64,000 bases of DNA, taken from the NCBI GenBank assembly GCA_930367215.1, contig OV884056.1:196457310-196521309 (forward strand), in the 5' to 3' direction. The notes below the pieces were generated by a model that was given only the letters and a program-made list of their open reading frames with translations, was not told the origin of the DNA and made no database searches. The DNA is from Pollenia angustigena. Its lineage: Eukaryota > Arthropoda > Insecta > Diptera > Polleniidae. Made by a program: the position numbers and the translations under genes. Positions 49,040-62,234 of this stretch are shown in pieces. Positions within the stretch are counted from its first letter, which is position 1. Each line of letters begins with the position of its first letter.

Positions 49040-49890
49040 TTTTATTATATTATTTTATTATTTTTACGCTTCAAACAAATAAATCAGCTGGAGAGTTGCA
49101 TAAACCTATTTCATATGTCTTGATATTTTGGTAATATGTCACTTTTTTCGAAATTGTCAATCACCAATAATGGACAACCCAGAGCTGTATTCATGATTTT
49201 CGACATGTTTTGGAGCAAAACTAGTTTTTGTTTGAGTTTTTCGAACATGAAAAATGTATGGGAAAACAAGTAGCAAAACACTTGTTTTGCTGCAAAACTA
49301 GTTTTGTGGCCCAAAACATGTAAGTGGAAACGTACTATAATAACTCTCAAAAGAAATCAAAAAAATTAAGAAAACAAAATAAAAAATGATGTTATATAAA
49401 TAAAAGTGATAATTATAAAGTACTTATATTAATAAGAGTGTTAAATAATATATTTTTAATTTTTACATGCATATTAATGTGTTTTAAATAAAATCACACA
49501 AAAAAATTTCAAAATTAAACAATAATAAATCGTATGAACAGCATGTTTGGCAGACTAGTTTCAGAGAGCGAATCGAGTGGTTTATATCGTCGTATGAACA
49601 TAGCATTATAGTAAGTTTCCACTTACATGTTTTGGGCCACAAAACTAGTTTTGTGTTTTGCTACTTGTTTTCCTTAACATTTTTCATGTTCGAAAACTCA
49701 AACAAAAACTAGTTTTGCTCCAAAACATGTCGAAAATCACAAATACAACTCTGGGCTATCCATTATTGGTGATTGATAATTTCGAAAAAGTGACATTTTT
49801 AACAAAATATCAAGACTTATTAAATAGGTGTATGTAACTCTCGAGCTGATTTATTTGTTTGCAGCGTAAAAATAATATAATAAAAAGGTG
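49040..49890. repeat. Inverted duplication, ~285-bp arms
   Basis: The left arm 49040-49345 and right arm 49607-49890 are reverse complements at high similarity, spanning AGCTGGAGAGTTGCATA, CAATCACCAATAATGGACAA, GTTTTGGAGCAAAACTAG and CCCAAAACATGTAAGTGGAA. About 260 bp separates them. The right arm continues to an inverted terminus around 50105-50120 (CATAGTGGAAACTAAAGG against TAGTAAGTTTCCACTTACA), so it is a mobile element of about 510 bp and the left arm is a partial second copy. Confidence 0.8.
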
Positions 49891-50120
49891 CTTTTATATA
49901 CGTACATATATGTATATCTGTGTATTAAAAAACAATAAAGAAAATTTCATGTTAAAGAAAAATATTTTTTTTCAACACATATTTTTTTGCCTTTCATATT
50001 TGTTTACAACATAAATGTCAAATTGATTACGAAAATTCGAAAACCAAAACCAGTTTTACATAAAGGAAACACTTTGACACATTTTGCTCAAAACAAGTTG
50101 TTTTGCTCATAGTGGAAACT

Positions 50121-51103
50121 AAAGGGCTGCGCAAAATATTCTTAATGTTCTATGTTCTACTTCACACAACTATCAATTATATTATTTCACTATAAACATA
50201 CATAGCAAAACAAACATAACAACACATTACTTCCACCAAAACAAAACAAGCATAACTTAAAAAGTTTTTCTCCTCTGCTTTGTTAGTGCTTGTATTATCA
50301 AAACAAACAGAATATCAACACAAAAACAGACAATGAAATAAAGAAACGGTAAATTATAGTAAAAGCATCGAGTGCACTAGAACATTAAAAAAAAATAAAA
50401 AAATTGATATTTTTGAATTATTTCCTAAATGGACCTACATATATTTTATTTTAGTCGACCTTTATTATTATATTATGTATAACTAAATTATCAAGCTTGA
50501 GGTCTTGTTTTATTTTTATATAAAACTTTAAACGTTTATTTAACCAATATTTCTAATTCTAGTTAAATAATTATTAATATTTTGTTGCTATCAATTTTCC
50601 CAAAAAATTGTGAAACACACCATTAGATTTTATTTTTTATATCTATGAAAATAATGAATTCTTCTTAATTTTATGTAAATATTAGACCTAAGTACCTTTA
50701 TATGTATGTAAATAATAAACAATAAATTTTTGCAAATAAAAATTAATATTACATATAAACTTTTTTAAGCTGTTTCATATTCATTACAAAACGAAAATGT
50801 TTCTCACTTTGCAATTCTCTTTGGTATATGTTTACAATCAAAACATTCAAACATGCTTGTAATGTTCTATTTCTGTTTTAATGTTCTACTTCATCTTTGT
50901 TCTAATTCAGCTTTATTTTAGTTCAGCATTGTTCTAGTGCAGTTTTGTTCTATTCTTCCATATTTTGATCGTAAAACAAAACAATTGTTTTTGGAAGTAT
51001 GTGTTTTGTAATGAGAGAGTAATAAACACACACTATCTAAATTCAATGAAATTGCTTGTAAGCAATATTTCTTGTGCTTGTGCATCTCTTTAGTGGAAAC
51101 ATA
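50121..51103. other. Intergenic, nothing identified
   Basis: AT-rich, with repeated TGTTCTA(T/G/C)TTC phrases near 50140 and 50860-50950 that may be relics of one repeat. No gene. Confidence 0.4.
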
Positions 51104-51245
51104 GTGCCGCTTTACACACGTCAAGTTTGACTCGTCAAGTCTTGAGCTTTTAGGAGAGAAGGGAAGAGAGAATGCCATATCTTTTCCCCTCTCTCCTAAA
51201 AACTCAAGACTTGACGAGTCAAACTTGACATGTGTGAACCGGCAC
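51104..51245. mobile_element. GTGCCGGTTCACAC hairpin MITE, copy 2
   Basis: 142 bp, ends GTGCCGCTTTACACACGTC and GACATGTGTGAACCGGCAC, flanked by ATA on both sides (51101-51103, 51246-51248). The two halves pair through almost the whole length. Closely similar to copy 1 at 7366-7502. Confidence 0.87.
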
Positions 51246-51274
51246 ATAGTATTACTTTCTTGCCAGTACTGTCT

Positions 51275-51446
51275 AACTCCCCGTCTACAACTGACATGAT
51301 TTGCTGTTATAACATGATGTTATAAAAGCGTTGTTAAAACGTTTGTTAACACGAGAAAACCTCTAACATGATGAGTCTATACTTAACACTAACATCATTT
51401 TAGTGTTAATGTTAAGCATTTCATGTCAGTTGTAGACTGTATGTAA
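51275..51446. mobile_element. GTCTACAACTGACATG MITE, copy 2 (inverse orientation)
   Basis: The terminal repeats lie at 51283 and 51437. Its complement follows copy 1 (2045-2232) throughout, with one ~17-bp shorter segment. It is 30 bp from the GTGCCGG MITE. Confidence 0.8.
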
Positions 51447-52938
51447 TATAAACGCTGTGTTATATCAGCAGTAAAGTTGCCATAATTAAATTAAAAAAAA
51501 TTCCCAGAAATTCCTGCACAAACTTCCCAGAATTTTTTTTCCGAAAAATGTGCGGGATCTCGGATTATTCTCCCGGGAAATCCCGTATGAAAAACACTGA
51601 GAGCGAGATATTTTTTTTTTCTATTAAAACTTAAATTCGTTATAACTTTTTGCACAAAATATAAAAATAATGCAAGCCAGTGCGCAACATACAATTTATT
51701 ACACTAATATTTTAAAATGTCTTTCAAGTAGGTCAAAGTATTTGTTAAAGCAAACAAAAAATAGAAACCACTATGTATCTTCAGGCGGTTACTAATTTGC
51801 CACACGGAACAAAAAGGTTTTGATCTACATTATTTGAATAGAACAGAATAACAGTTACAAACAATATTTTTACTTAATCATTGTCTTCATAGCACAAAAA
51901 TTGACGAATGATGCAAAACAATGTTAAGAGTGCTATAAAATTGAGGATATGTGCCATGCCATGTTTATTACACATTTTTAACCAAAAAGATATATTATTT
52001 AGCTCTGAATTATTAGCACTATGCATTATTCCAGAGAATTTTTATGTCAACACTGAAAGGTGCAAAAAGAAAAAATAAAAAATTAATGATTTCTTTTTAA
52101 AACACTACAAATATATAAAACTAAATAATTATTTGGTTTTAAAGCATATATGTATATAGTGGCATCGTTACGGCAACAACAAAAATGGAAATTACATCAC
52201 CGTTTACGTCAAAAAATACTTACTCTGGGTCTCCACGTAGCAATTTTTATTGCTAAATACAAGCAATAACGACGGCAGAACAATGACAGAACAATGACAG
52301 AACAATGGAGCAATAATTGCTAATTATATTGCTGGAGAACACTTAAAATTGCTTTGCCATAAATTTGCAATTTTCACCGCGAGTTGATGTATAAAGTTTT
52401 GTAGCTGTATTTATAACAAATGTTTTATGTTGGGTTTTGAAGTGGTTGTTAAATTTTTTTTTAAAATTAATAAATTATATTAATAAAATAATTAATTGTA
52501 GTTGTCGTAGCTGTGTTTTGTATTACTTTTTTGTTTATTTGCGTTTGCTTTTGTTGATATTGACGTTTATTTAAAAATATAATATATAAAAACTTTTTCT
52601 GTATTTTGTTGAAGTATTTTTTCACAAAATATTGGTCGTAGGGTTATATTTTTATGAATTCGCTTTGGTAAATCGTATTTGCAAAATTCTAATAGGATCT
52701 GGCAGCACTAAATAACTTTAATGTATAAATTCGCCTTGGTTAAAAGTGGCATCATAGTTAAGACGTCAAACTACTGCAGAATTGTCGCCATTTTTTCTTT
52801 ACCTTAAAAAAATTTTCAGCTTGTGCAGTTTGTTAAATTTTTTTTATGTAAAAAAAAGGAAAATTTTATGTTATTGAAATATAAAAACTGCTAAATACAT
52901 AGAATACATATAAAATCGACAAGTAGAACTATTACAGT
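51447..52938. other. Intergenic: 5' flank of SF1
   Basis: AT-rich. CAGAACAATGA is repeated in tandem near 52276-52305. No gene was recognised. The 5' UTR of SF1 must begin in the last few hundred bases; no TATA box stands out. Confidence 0.45.
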
Positions 52939-55900
52939 ATGAGTGATATGGATATATCAATGGGTTTTACAGAAAATTTGCCACCCGACTCTTACGACAC
53001 TGTGGCAAATATGGGTGCTCCATCTGCATTTTCGGAAGATGGCATTTATAATGGGAAATCTGAAGTTAAAAAATCTAAATTTTCAAAGGATGATCGTTCG
53101 CCTTCAAAATCAAAATTTTCAAAGGATGATCGTTCGCCTTCGAAATCTAAAGATTATGGTAGAGATAAAGATCGTAGTGATAGAGATCGTGAAGAAAAAG
53201 ACAAGAGTAGAAGGCGAAGGTAATTCATGATTTATTGCTGTCAAACAATTTTTTTACTTTTGTTATTTCTTATTGGTGTAAAGGGATCGTTCCAGAGAAA
53301 AGGATCGAGAGAAAGATAAAGAAAAAGATCGTGAACGTGATAGGGATCGGGATAGAGATAGACCACGTGATCGAAAACGTGAAAGTCGTGAGCGTAGTGA
53401 ACGTATTAATCGTCCTAGTCGAGAACATGGTGATCGAAGCAGCAGAGATCGTGATGTAGATCGCGATCGCCGAAAGCGTGACCGTGATCGAGAGCGGGAT
53501 TCTCGTTCCCGTCGCAGTAATTCTCGGGCTTATGATGATTACGATTCAAGACGTGGTAGTCGCAGACGCTCTCGAAGCCGTGATAGAGATCGTGATCGTC
53601 GAAGGGATTATCGTGACAGAGATCGTTCTCGTAGTCGTAGCCATGAACGTGCCAGAAGACGTTCAAGTCGCGACCGCAGTCGTGAACGTGATCGTACCCG
53701 ACGTAGCGGTTCTCGTGAAAGATTTCCAAATGTACGCATAGAACCTATAAAAGAAGAAGCTCCACAACCACGCTTTGACCTGACTCAAACAATACAAGAA
53801 CTTATGAGCAGTACATCAAACAATAAACATTTTGCAGCACTCTTTAATTGTAATAACAGCAACGATTCTACATCAAACGGTCCATCAGAAATGTCCCGTA
53901 AGTTTATAAATACTTTTTTTAACAAAGATTTTTTTTATATAATTTTGTCTTTTCTATTACATATTTATTTTACAGAAGAGGATGCGGAACATAGACGTCG
54001 CAGAAAATCGCGTTGGGGCGGTACAGAAAATGACAAAACTTTTATACCCGGCATGCCGACAATATTACCATCTACTTTAGATCCTACTCAACAGGAAGCC
54101 TATTTAGGTAAATTATTTACAGTTTTAATATCCTACTTTAAGTATAAGAGTTCGTTTGTTATAAGATTTAGTCTCATAAAATTATGAAAAAAGTAAGTGC
54201 AAAATTTAAAAACACTAAATTTAGCGTCTTAAAATTAGGCTGGTAATAAACCTTGGCATCCTCCAAGAACATTATGAGCACAAAATTGTGGAAAAGGCGT
54301 CAGTCATCTTTAAACGGATCTCCTATCGTTAAAAGCAGAAAAATTTTTTCTTATCAAAAGTCAAAATAAAACTAATTAAATAATCTTCGTTTTCTTTTTG
54401 AAGGCAACTTTCCTAAACGAATGTACATTATTGAAAGAAACCCCTTGGATCAATAGTAGCATGATTATAAAACACGGGAAAACACCATAATGATCCAGCA
54501 ACAGTTTTAACTAAAAACTTTTACTAATAACTTCTTTTTAGTTTTCCAGTTTTAGTCAAATCTTATTTGTAAATAAACTTACTACATATTTTAGTATGTG
54601 TGTGTGTGTGTAAATATGACCCTTTTTAAATTTGATAAATAATATTTATAATTTGTTTTCTCCAGTTTGTTGTAAGTACTCCTCGTGTACTCTAGATTAT
54701 ATACATCATAGCCCGTTTGTTCGCTATCCCTGAAATAAGTTTTACATCTCGTGCATACATACATACAAATGTATCAACATTACTTTTTAAATGTCTTATA
54801 ATCAAAAATTATATTATTTTTAATTAAATATTTTAATATTACAATTTTACTAATAACGAGGCTTTGCCCTCGCCTCTTTTTCTCTCTCTTCTTTTTTTAA
54901 TCTGTCATTCTAATTGCAGTTCAACTACAAATTGAGGAAATAAGCCGCAAGCTGCGTACTGGCGAATTGGGTATACCACAAAATCCGGAAGAAAGGTTTG
55001 CATCTTTAATAAAAATTCAACTCTATTTAAGCAAGAATCTTTATTCTTATCAAGTGTCTCAGCCTCTAAAAATTTGTTCTTTTTTTTGTAAGAGCGAAGG
55101 ATTATTTATGTGTGTTCCAGCATAGAGGAGAACTTTTGGGCATGGAAAACAAAATAAGATAACAGGTTTTTGTGTGATGTTTCGTTACAGAAGGCATCAC
55201 ATATTAATTTTTTATTTTTTTTTTAAATAAATATTTTTTTAAGTTTATAAAGAACTAAAAAAATAATTATATTTAAATTATTTATGATAGTGAAATATTT
55301 TTAAATGGCCTGTCTAAACTTAAAATTTACTATTTCAGAGTTTTTTTTCTGAAAGCAAAACCTTTATACCAAAGGTGTAACTGTACAGATATTAGGATAA
55401 TGAACAGATTTGGCCTACTTATGAGAAGAAGACAAATTAATAATAATTTTTGTCCCATTAGGCTAAACAGAATTTTTCTTGATTAAAATAAATACGCTGA
55501 ATTTTATTCCATATTTCAAATTTAAACTAGTATTAATGAAAATTACGTACTCCGTTGGCACGATTTTCGCGAACAACTGCTTACTACAGATAGAATAATA
55601 AACAGTTCATAAAATATAATCTTAAAATATTCTCAATTTGAGGTAAGACATGGCTCTAAAGAGAATATAGCAAATTTTTTCAAAGTGTATATACACATTA
55701 AGTGGTAATTATGGAATCAAAAAATTGTCTAAATCAGTAGTTTAACAAACATAAATACTAATTAAACAATTTTCATCCTTATTAGATTCATCTAGGTAAA
55801 ACTAAACACTTATACAAAAGTTAAAATGATAATCAGAAAGGGTGAAACGTAAAACCACCAACCACAAACAAACATTTTACGCATGTAAGCAACATACATG

Positions 55901-57792
55901 TTTTATTTTAAAGAAATAAACATAAAAAATTATTAATTAAAAACAATTTTCTTTTTTCCCAAAGGAGAGTTAAAAAATTTATAAGAAAATAAATGGGGAC
56001 CGTGTAAACTGAGCTAGTCAAGTCAAATCAAGTCACACTGTCTTTAAAAACAGTTTATCAAAATATTATTAATAAAAACAAAAAGACTAATCTTATTTAA
56101 AACTAATAAATTATATTAATTAAAATTTTTCTTTTTTCCCTTCCTCAACTTTGAAAACAGCTACAAAACATTAATAATTCAATTGAACCATTAATTTAAC
56201 ATAAATTATTTAATTAAAATTTGCAGGAACATAGAAATTAGGATTTTATTATTATAATATAAGTTATTTTTTATGATATTACAGCTTTAAAAGCTTATGA
56301 GCTAAATTTTGTAAATACTTATTCTATTGTGTCTCTTTTTACTTTGTTTGTTAGGTCACCCTCACCGGAACCAATTTATAGTTCGGATGGCAAACGGTTG
56401 AATACACGTGAATTTCGTTATCGGAAAAAGTTAGAAGAACAAAGACATCAATTGATACAGAAAATGCAGGCAGTAAATCCTGACTTTAAACCGCCAGCTG
56501 ATTATAAGTAAGTTAAAATTTTATTAAAATGATTACTATTTATTAAATATTCTCAACTTCGTAAATTTAGGCCTCCTGTAACACGCGTTATTGACAAAGT
56601 TTTAATACCCCAAGAACAACATCCTGATATTAATTTTGTGGGTCTTTTAATCGGCCCCCGTGGCAACACGTTAAAAGCCATGGAAAAAGAAACTGGCGCT
56701 AAAATTATTATCAGAGGTAAAGGTTCTGTCAAAGAGGGCAAGGTGGGTCGAAAAGATGGTCAACCGTTGGCAGGAGAAGATGAACCACTGCATGCTTTTA
56801 TAACGGCTCCAAATCATGAGGCAGTCAAAAAGGCCGTTGATAAAATAAAAGATGTTATAAGACAAGGCATTGAAGTACCCGAGGGACACAATGATTTGCG
56901 TCGCATGCAATTACGTGAATTGGCCCAACTAAATGGTACTCTACGTGAAACAGATTGCCCTCGCTGCACAAATTGTGGTTCAACTGAACATAAGTCATGG
57001 CTTTGTCCGGATAAACCAAATGTCACCAATAGCATTGTTTGTACTTCGTGTGGTGGAGCTGGTCATATTTCTAAAGATTGTCGTAGCAAACGTCCTGGTG
57101 CTGGTGTTGTGGGTGCTGAAGCCGAAACTGAAAACTCTCAAGCTAAAATTGATGAAGAATATCTTAGTTTAATGGCAGAGTTGGGAGAAGGTCCACCGCC
57201 TTCAGCTCTACAAAAACCTACAGTTGATCCATTAGCTCAAGCTCATATTAATCGTGGTTATAGTATTTTTGACAAAAAACCTAGCACAATGCAAGCTATT
57301 CAAGCACCTCCACCAGGACCACCTAGTGGTATGCCACCATCTGGTTTAAATGTGGTAGCACCTCCTCCACCAATACCACCAGGTTGGGGACCATCATCGA
57401 ATGCACCACCCATGGGTATGCCACCTTTAATACCTCCTCCACCAAGCTCACAACCACCACCACCAGCTGCTCCACCAGTAATGCCATGGATGAGTGCTGC
57501 CCAACCGCCTCCACCAGGTGGTGATCCTCCACCACCACCCGGTACTGGTCCATTACAGCCTCCCGGTACTGGAACAATGCCACCATTGTTACCGCCTCCA
57601 CCAGGTACTGCACTTCCAAGTGGTTTGCCACCATGGCCCGGTGCACCTGGCTTAATGCCTCCAGGTTTTCCACCTTGGGGAGCAGTACCTGGTGCATATG
57701 CGCCACCGCCACCTCCACCCCCTTGCGCTCCACCACCACCAGGTCTCAATAGTTTAGCTCAACCGCCTCCACCACCTCCACCATCCACATAA
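52939..57792 (+). CDS. SF1: Splicing factor 1 (branch-point binding protein), 6 exons
   Basis: SF1 binds the intron branch point and, with U2AF65, starts spliceosome assembly in the nucleus. Exons are 52939-53219, 53284-53897, 53976-54107, 54920-54995, 56355-56507 and 56571-57792. All are GT/AG and in phase, giving 825 residues. Order: a 93-residue start with the duplicated KFSKDDRSPSKS; an RD/RS-rich domain (about 94-245); the U2AF ligand motif RRRRKSRWGG with Trp312; the SPSPEPIY phosphorylation segment; KH-QUA2 (about 420-545, GLLIGPRGNTLKAMEKETGA); two CCHC zinc knuckles (551-564, 576-589); and a proline-rich tail. Human SF1 lacks the RS-like N-terminus, which I recall is present in insect SF1. 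The ATG at 52939 opens the only long frame. Donor 4 is the unusual AG/GTTTGC. Confidence 0.96.
53284..53740 (+). repeat. Arg-Asp/Arg-Ser coding repeat within SF1 exon 2
   Basis: The sequence is built on repeats of CGTGA(T/A)/GATCG codons, giving an RDRD/RSR-rich protein segment. It also keeps long open frames in other phases and on the opposite strand, which are artefacts of the repeat. Confidence 0.85.
54108..54919 (+). other. SF1 intron 3
   Basis: 812 bp, GTAAAT donor, TTGCAG acceptor after a pyrimidine-rich stretch. It contains a short GT microsatellite (about 54598-54611). No mobile element seen. Confidence 0.85.
54996..56354 (+). other. SF1 intron 4
   Basis: 1359 bp with a GTTTGC donor and GTTAG acceptor. 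AT-rich. I see no exon-like frame and no element with defined ends. Confidence 0.85.
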
Positions 57793-57956
57793 ATTGTTTA
57801 AATGAGAAAGCGAAATTGTTAAGTGAATCAAAATATCAACAAAATTAAAACTTTGTCAATTGGTTGAGGACTTGAAAAGTGTTGCAATCAATTAAACCGA
57901 CAGATAGTCAGTGAATAATGTACTACTTTATCTTAAAATAGTTTTAAGTTACTAAC

Positions 57957-57962
57957 AATAAA
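57957..57962 (+). terminator. SF1 poly(A) signal candidate
   Basis: AATAAA about 165 bp after the stop codon. Further AATAAA copies follow near 58022 and 58249, so alternative 3' ends are possible. Confidence 0.5.
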
Positions 57963-60900
57963 AATTGTTTTTTCTTTTATTTGTGTCCTAAATCTAGTAG
58001 AAAACAAATTTCTACAGCGGAAATAAAATTTTTTTGATTGTGTTTTCACATATTAAACAATCGAAACAATTAAATACTGGAAAAAATAACATTAAACCCA
58101 AATTATTTAAAATATTTAAATTAAATTGCTTAAAATTTTATCATTCAATTACAATTGGTAGAATTAAAACTATGAACGCAAAACAAAACTATTAATGTGA
58201 CTATCACTTACATAAAAAGAATAACAAATCTTATTTAAAGAATTATAAATAAAGTGAAGCAACAAACTTTTTTATTAATTTTTAATTTTTTATTCCACAT
58301 TTCGCTCTGGGTTTAAAGGCTACTCAATAAAAAATTGAGCTTCAAACTAAGCAGGGAGGAATGAAAGAAAATTATTATAAAATGCATACAATCAGGTATG
58401 TTCTAGGTTTCGACTCGAATTGAAAACGAAAAATTTTTTAAATCCGCATAATTCATAAATTGGTGTTTTTGTGTATTCGAAGTTTTTGTTCGAAAAAACT
58501 TTTTTTGGACTAAAGATCGCTAATTTGCAAACCGCATCATGATAGCAATGTTTAATTTTTTTTTTAAATCGTGAAAGCTGTAAAGAATCACAGGAAAAAA
58601 AAACTTTTATCGCGAACATGGCTAAAATTCGGGAAAAATTGCAAACTTTTAAACAAACACTAAAATTTATTTGAAATCGCTAAATCGGTAAAAATAACAA
58701 ACTGTCGGAAAATAACAAAAAAAAAAAATTGCAAAAATAGCAAAAAACCGCGTAAATTTTTAATATTTCAAACCAGCCATATAATTGATTAAAAGTCGCA
58801 AAAACTATAAGGATTGGAAAAAATTAGGTAAAAATTGCTAAATTCGTGGAAATTCGCAAAAATTTGCTAGCATGATAGCAAAGTCTACTATTTATTATAA
58901 ATCGTTAAAGCTGTAAAGATTCAGAAAACTTACTGAAACAAATCGCTTCTATCGCGAACATGGCTGAAATTCGCGAAAAATCGCAGAATTTTAAACAAAC
59001 AAAAAAACTAATTTGAGATCGCTAAATCGATTAAAAAAACAAGTTGTCTGAAAATAACATAAAAATCGTTAAAAAATAAGCTGCAATTACATTACATCAA
59101 AATAATGAAAAGGTCGATTTTAAATTTAGGGTAAGTTATATTTTTGATTAAATTGGATAAATTAGACTTTAAGCTAAAAACAAAATTTATTTTTTTGTTA
59201 AAAATGTTATCAAATATTAGAATAAAAAACGATTCGTTTTACTTTCACCAACCCATTACTACTCTAATTGAAAACGAATAAAAACCTGTTGGATGTGAAA
59301 TGCAGAACACCAAAAATGCTAAAGTAATCCACTATCGAGTGGATTCGGATGCTAGAACACACCCGAATGTGTTTATATGCCAATTTGTACGTATGTTGAT
59401 TTAACGTAAGTGGGCTTTTCTTTTTTTATTAATTGAATTTAACTTCAAATTCGGTCTTTACTAAATCCTATTCATTTTAAAAATCAAAATGAAAAATTGC
59501 ACTCATGTTATATATGTGTTTATTATAATTTAAAAGTGTGATTTTATACATATTTGTTGTGTCAAAAAAAAAAAAAAAATAACAAAACAGTCATCTTATT
59601 ATTACGTCTTTAATGGAAATAGATTATATATTTATATACAGAACATGCCTGATACATGAAAATAATGGCAAATGGAAAAAAGCTTTAAAACTGCAACTTT
59701 AAAACCTGATTGTTTACACTTGGTTAAAGGTTGTTTACATTGCAGCTTTTAGTGTAAACCCTTTTCCTTGTGTTTGTAGTAGTAATAAAATGCTTTTTCC
59801 ATTTTTTCAATCAAATAATTACATATAACACATTTGGATGCATCATATTCGCCAAATAATGAGTTGGAGTAAGTACGCTTTTCAACAAATTACATCAATG
59901 GCAGTTGCAATTGTAGCGGAGTCACTTTGTACAGCATTTAGATCTTTTTCAACTATGAGTAACATTTGTTGGAGATTCAAAGCTTCTTTATACAACTGAA
60001 CGTTATTTAAAATTCTATGAATGTCATTGTAAAATTCAATTATATGTGTCGATCTTATTTGGGCATAAAAGTTTAAAAAAGTTCCACTGTAATCACTTGG
60101 CAGTCGAGGCATATATGTGAGGACTTATTTAAGTCCTAGCTTTTCTTTTAACCATCCATACATGAACCATAATAAAACAAGTAAGAGTGCTATATTCCGC
60201 TGTGCCGAATCTTATATACCCTTCACCATTGTGCGAGTAGAATAGAGAGCAACTAAATAATTTTTACATATACATACATACATGTACATTGGACTGGTCG
60301 CAATTTTTTTTTTTTTTTTTTTAATTTAATTGTTTGCGCTGCTTAAAATATGAGGTTTGGTGTTAGAAATCATGATCTAATTTTTCAGGTCAATCCGACG
60401 GTGCCTAGCCGTGCCGGGTGGGGCCCAAAGTTACCCTTATTATAAAAAAAAAACATATTTTCTATCAGATCTTTAAAGTTATACTAGTTGAAAAGCCGAA
60501 AATCAAAAATATGGCTTCGTTACGATCTTCCCCAGTGATAGTACTTCAAGCGTCCTATGTCTTCAGATGGCTTCAGAAAGTTGCGGAAAGAATAGACATA
60601 CCTGACATACTAAGAAATTATATATTGTATAGATAGATTAACATATGTTCGCGCAACTCAAAAACGCATTAGCCTTTTGAAAAACTAAAAAAAACCGAAA
60701 TTCCGCAATAAAATTTACTTTAAGAAAGTTAAAACTTTTTTCTTTATGTTGGCTTTGGTTTTCGAGATATACCGTTATTTCGAAAATTAAGGAGGTTGCA
60801 CAACATATGTTCGCGTAACTCAAAAACGCTTTAGTTTATTGAAAAACTAAAAAAACCGAAACTCCGCAATAAAATTTACTTTAAGAAAGGTAAAACGTTT

Positions 60901-60966
60901 TTCTTATATGCGCAGTCGTTTTAGAAACATAATTTTTTTTTCTGGAAAAAAAAATTATTTTTTTAT

Positions 60967-61007
<41 letters not shown>

Positions 61008-61600
61008 TATATATATATTTCAATTAGAATATTGTTAAAACAATTGAAGATCAAGATCAATGAAGAAATATATATATAAATATATTTATATATAGAAAAT
61101 CCGCTTTGCGTTGTGACTCAATCATTAAACAAAAAATACATCTTGATCGATGTTTAACATAGAAATGCTATATACAGACCTGTCAAAGAGATCAATTCCG
61201 ATCAGAAGTGGAAGTAATTCTGGTTTCTCCAAACAAGAAAATTAAATTTAAAGAAGCTAAAACAAATTCGATCCGTAGTATTTTGATCGGAATGTGTGGC
61301 AGGCTTGATAGAGGCAAAATTAACTGAAATGAAAATCAATTCAAATAACCTGGCTCCTTAAGCGGAATTCTTTCCTTAGTCTAGATTGTAAACTCCCTAT
61401 TTACAACTCTATCTTAAACCCAATCTGGTCCAATGACATTTAGTTATCGGTTGCAAAGGCGCCAAAGTAAAATTTTTGTTGAAAATTTACAAAATTTTTG
61501 TACATTAAACTTACCAATAGGTTATAGTAAAGTCTTAAAAATAAAATTTGTTTCGAAATTTTAATGTTTTTGCACCTTTTACTTATTTCTTAGCCATTTA
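57963..61600. other. Intergenic, mostly repeat relics
   Basis: From 58380 to 59100, phrases such as TCGCGAACATGGCT, CGTGAAAGCTGTAAAG and AAATCGCTAAATCG recur on diverged copies, an old tandem or dispersed repeat. The minus-strand frame 60112-59882 (IIEFYNDIHRILNNVQLYKE... LNAVQSDSATIATAIDVI) resembles the mid-region of hAT-like transposases (low confidence). A TA microsatellite is at 60967-61015. 60640-60900 has two copies of ACATATGTTCGCG(C/T)AACTCA. No host gene. Confidence 0.45.
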
Positions 61601-61619
61601 TAAACGATTTTTATATAAT

Positions 61620-62234
61620 AAAAGCAGCTGCCGACTATAGGATCATTTATATCCTAAGTTCGGCATATATTTGGGCACTCAATATAAACTGTGCCGACTA
61701 TTAGGTAAATTCATTTAAAACTCATTTATTTTTGTACTGTTGTCAAGGGAGGTGAGTAAAGAAACATTTTTGAGAATTTGAGCTTAATATGACAAAATTA
61801 TGATATTTGCAAAAAAATTTGCTCCTAATGCCGGCATCCATAAAAATAAGTTAAAATATTTTTTTTTTCAGATTTATAGATTAAAGGCAATATTTGAACA
61901 TATTTTCACCTATAAAAACTGTTTTTGTAAAAATATTATTTATATTAGTACGATTACCACTTGTTCTAGTTTGCCTTGGCACTAACAAATTATTTAAAAA
62001 ACAGCCACTATGGAGCGTGTAGAAAGCTTGACACTAAATAACGACCAACATAGACTTAAGTTCTCATCCTAGCCAAATGCAAATATTACATAATGAGAAA
62101 TGAGTGTATTTTGAGTTAAAGCTGAATTCGAAATATATATAAAATTTCCGTAATTCTTATTTATTTAAGATTTAATTCAAAAGTGCCGACTATTGGTGCA
62201 TGCCGAACTTAGGGGCTTTCACCCTATTATTTTT
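61620..62234. repeat. Repeat relic with CTAAGTTCGGCA inverted ends
   Basis: GCCGACTATAGG, CCTAAGTTCGGCA and GTGCCGACTATTAGG near 61630-61705 reappear in inverse near 62182-62215 (GTGCCGACTATTGGTGC, TGCCGAACTTAGG). This looks like a decayed inverted-repeat element of about 600 bp. Its ends are not fixed. Confidence 0.5.

Noticed and set aside
50918..51247. 109-codon minus-strand frame
   Set aside because: It reads through the GTGCCGG hairpin MITE. Chance frame.
53235..53741. Val/Ile-rich and His/Asp-rich open frames in SF1 exon 2
   Set aside because: Alternative-frame readings of the Arg-Asp/Arg-Ser repeat. The SF1 frame is the one that joins in phase on both sides.
57300..57749. Long open frames on the minus strand opposite the SF1 C-terminus (Gly-rich and Val-rich)
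   Set aside because: They are shadows of the proline-rich coding repeat (CCACCACCT) in SF1. No independent start, splice sites or family.
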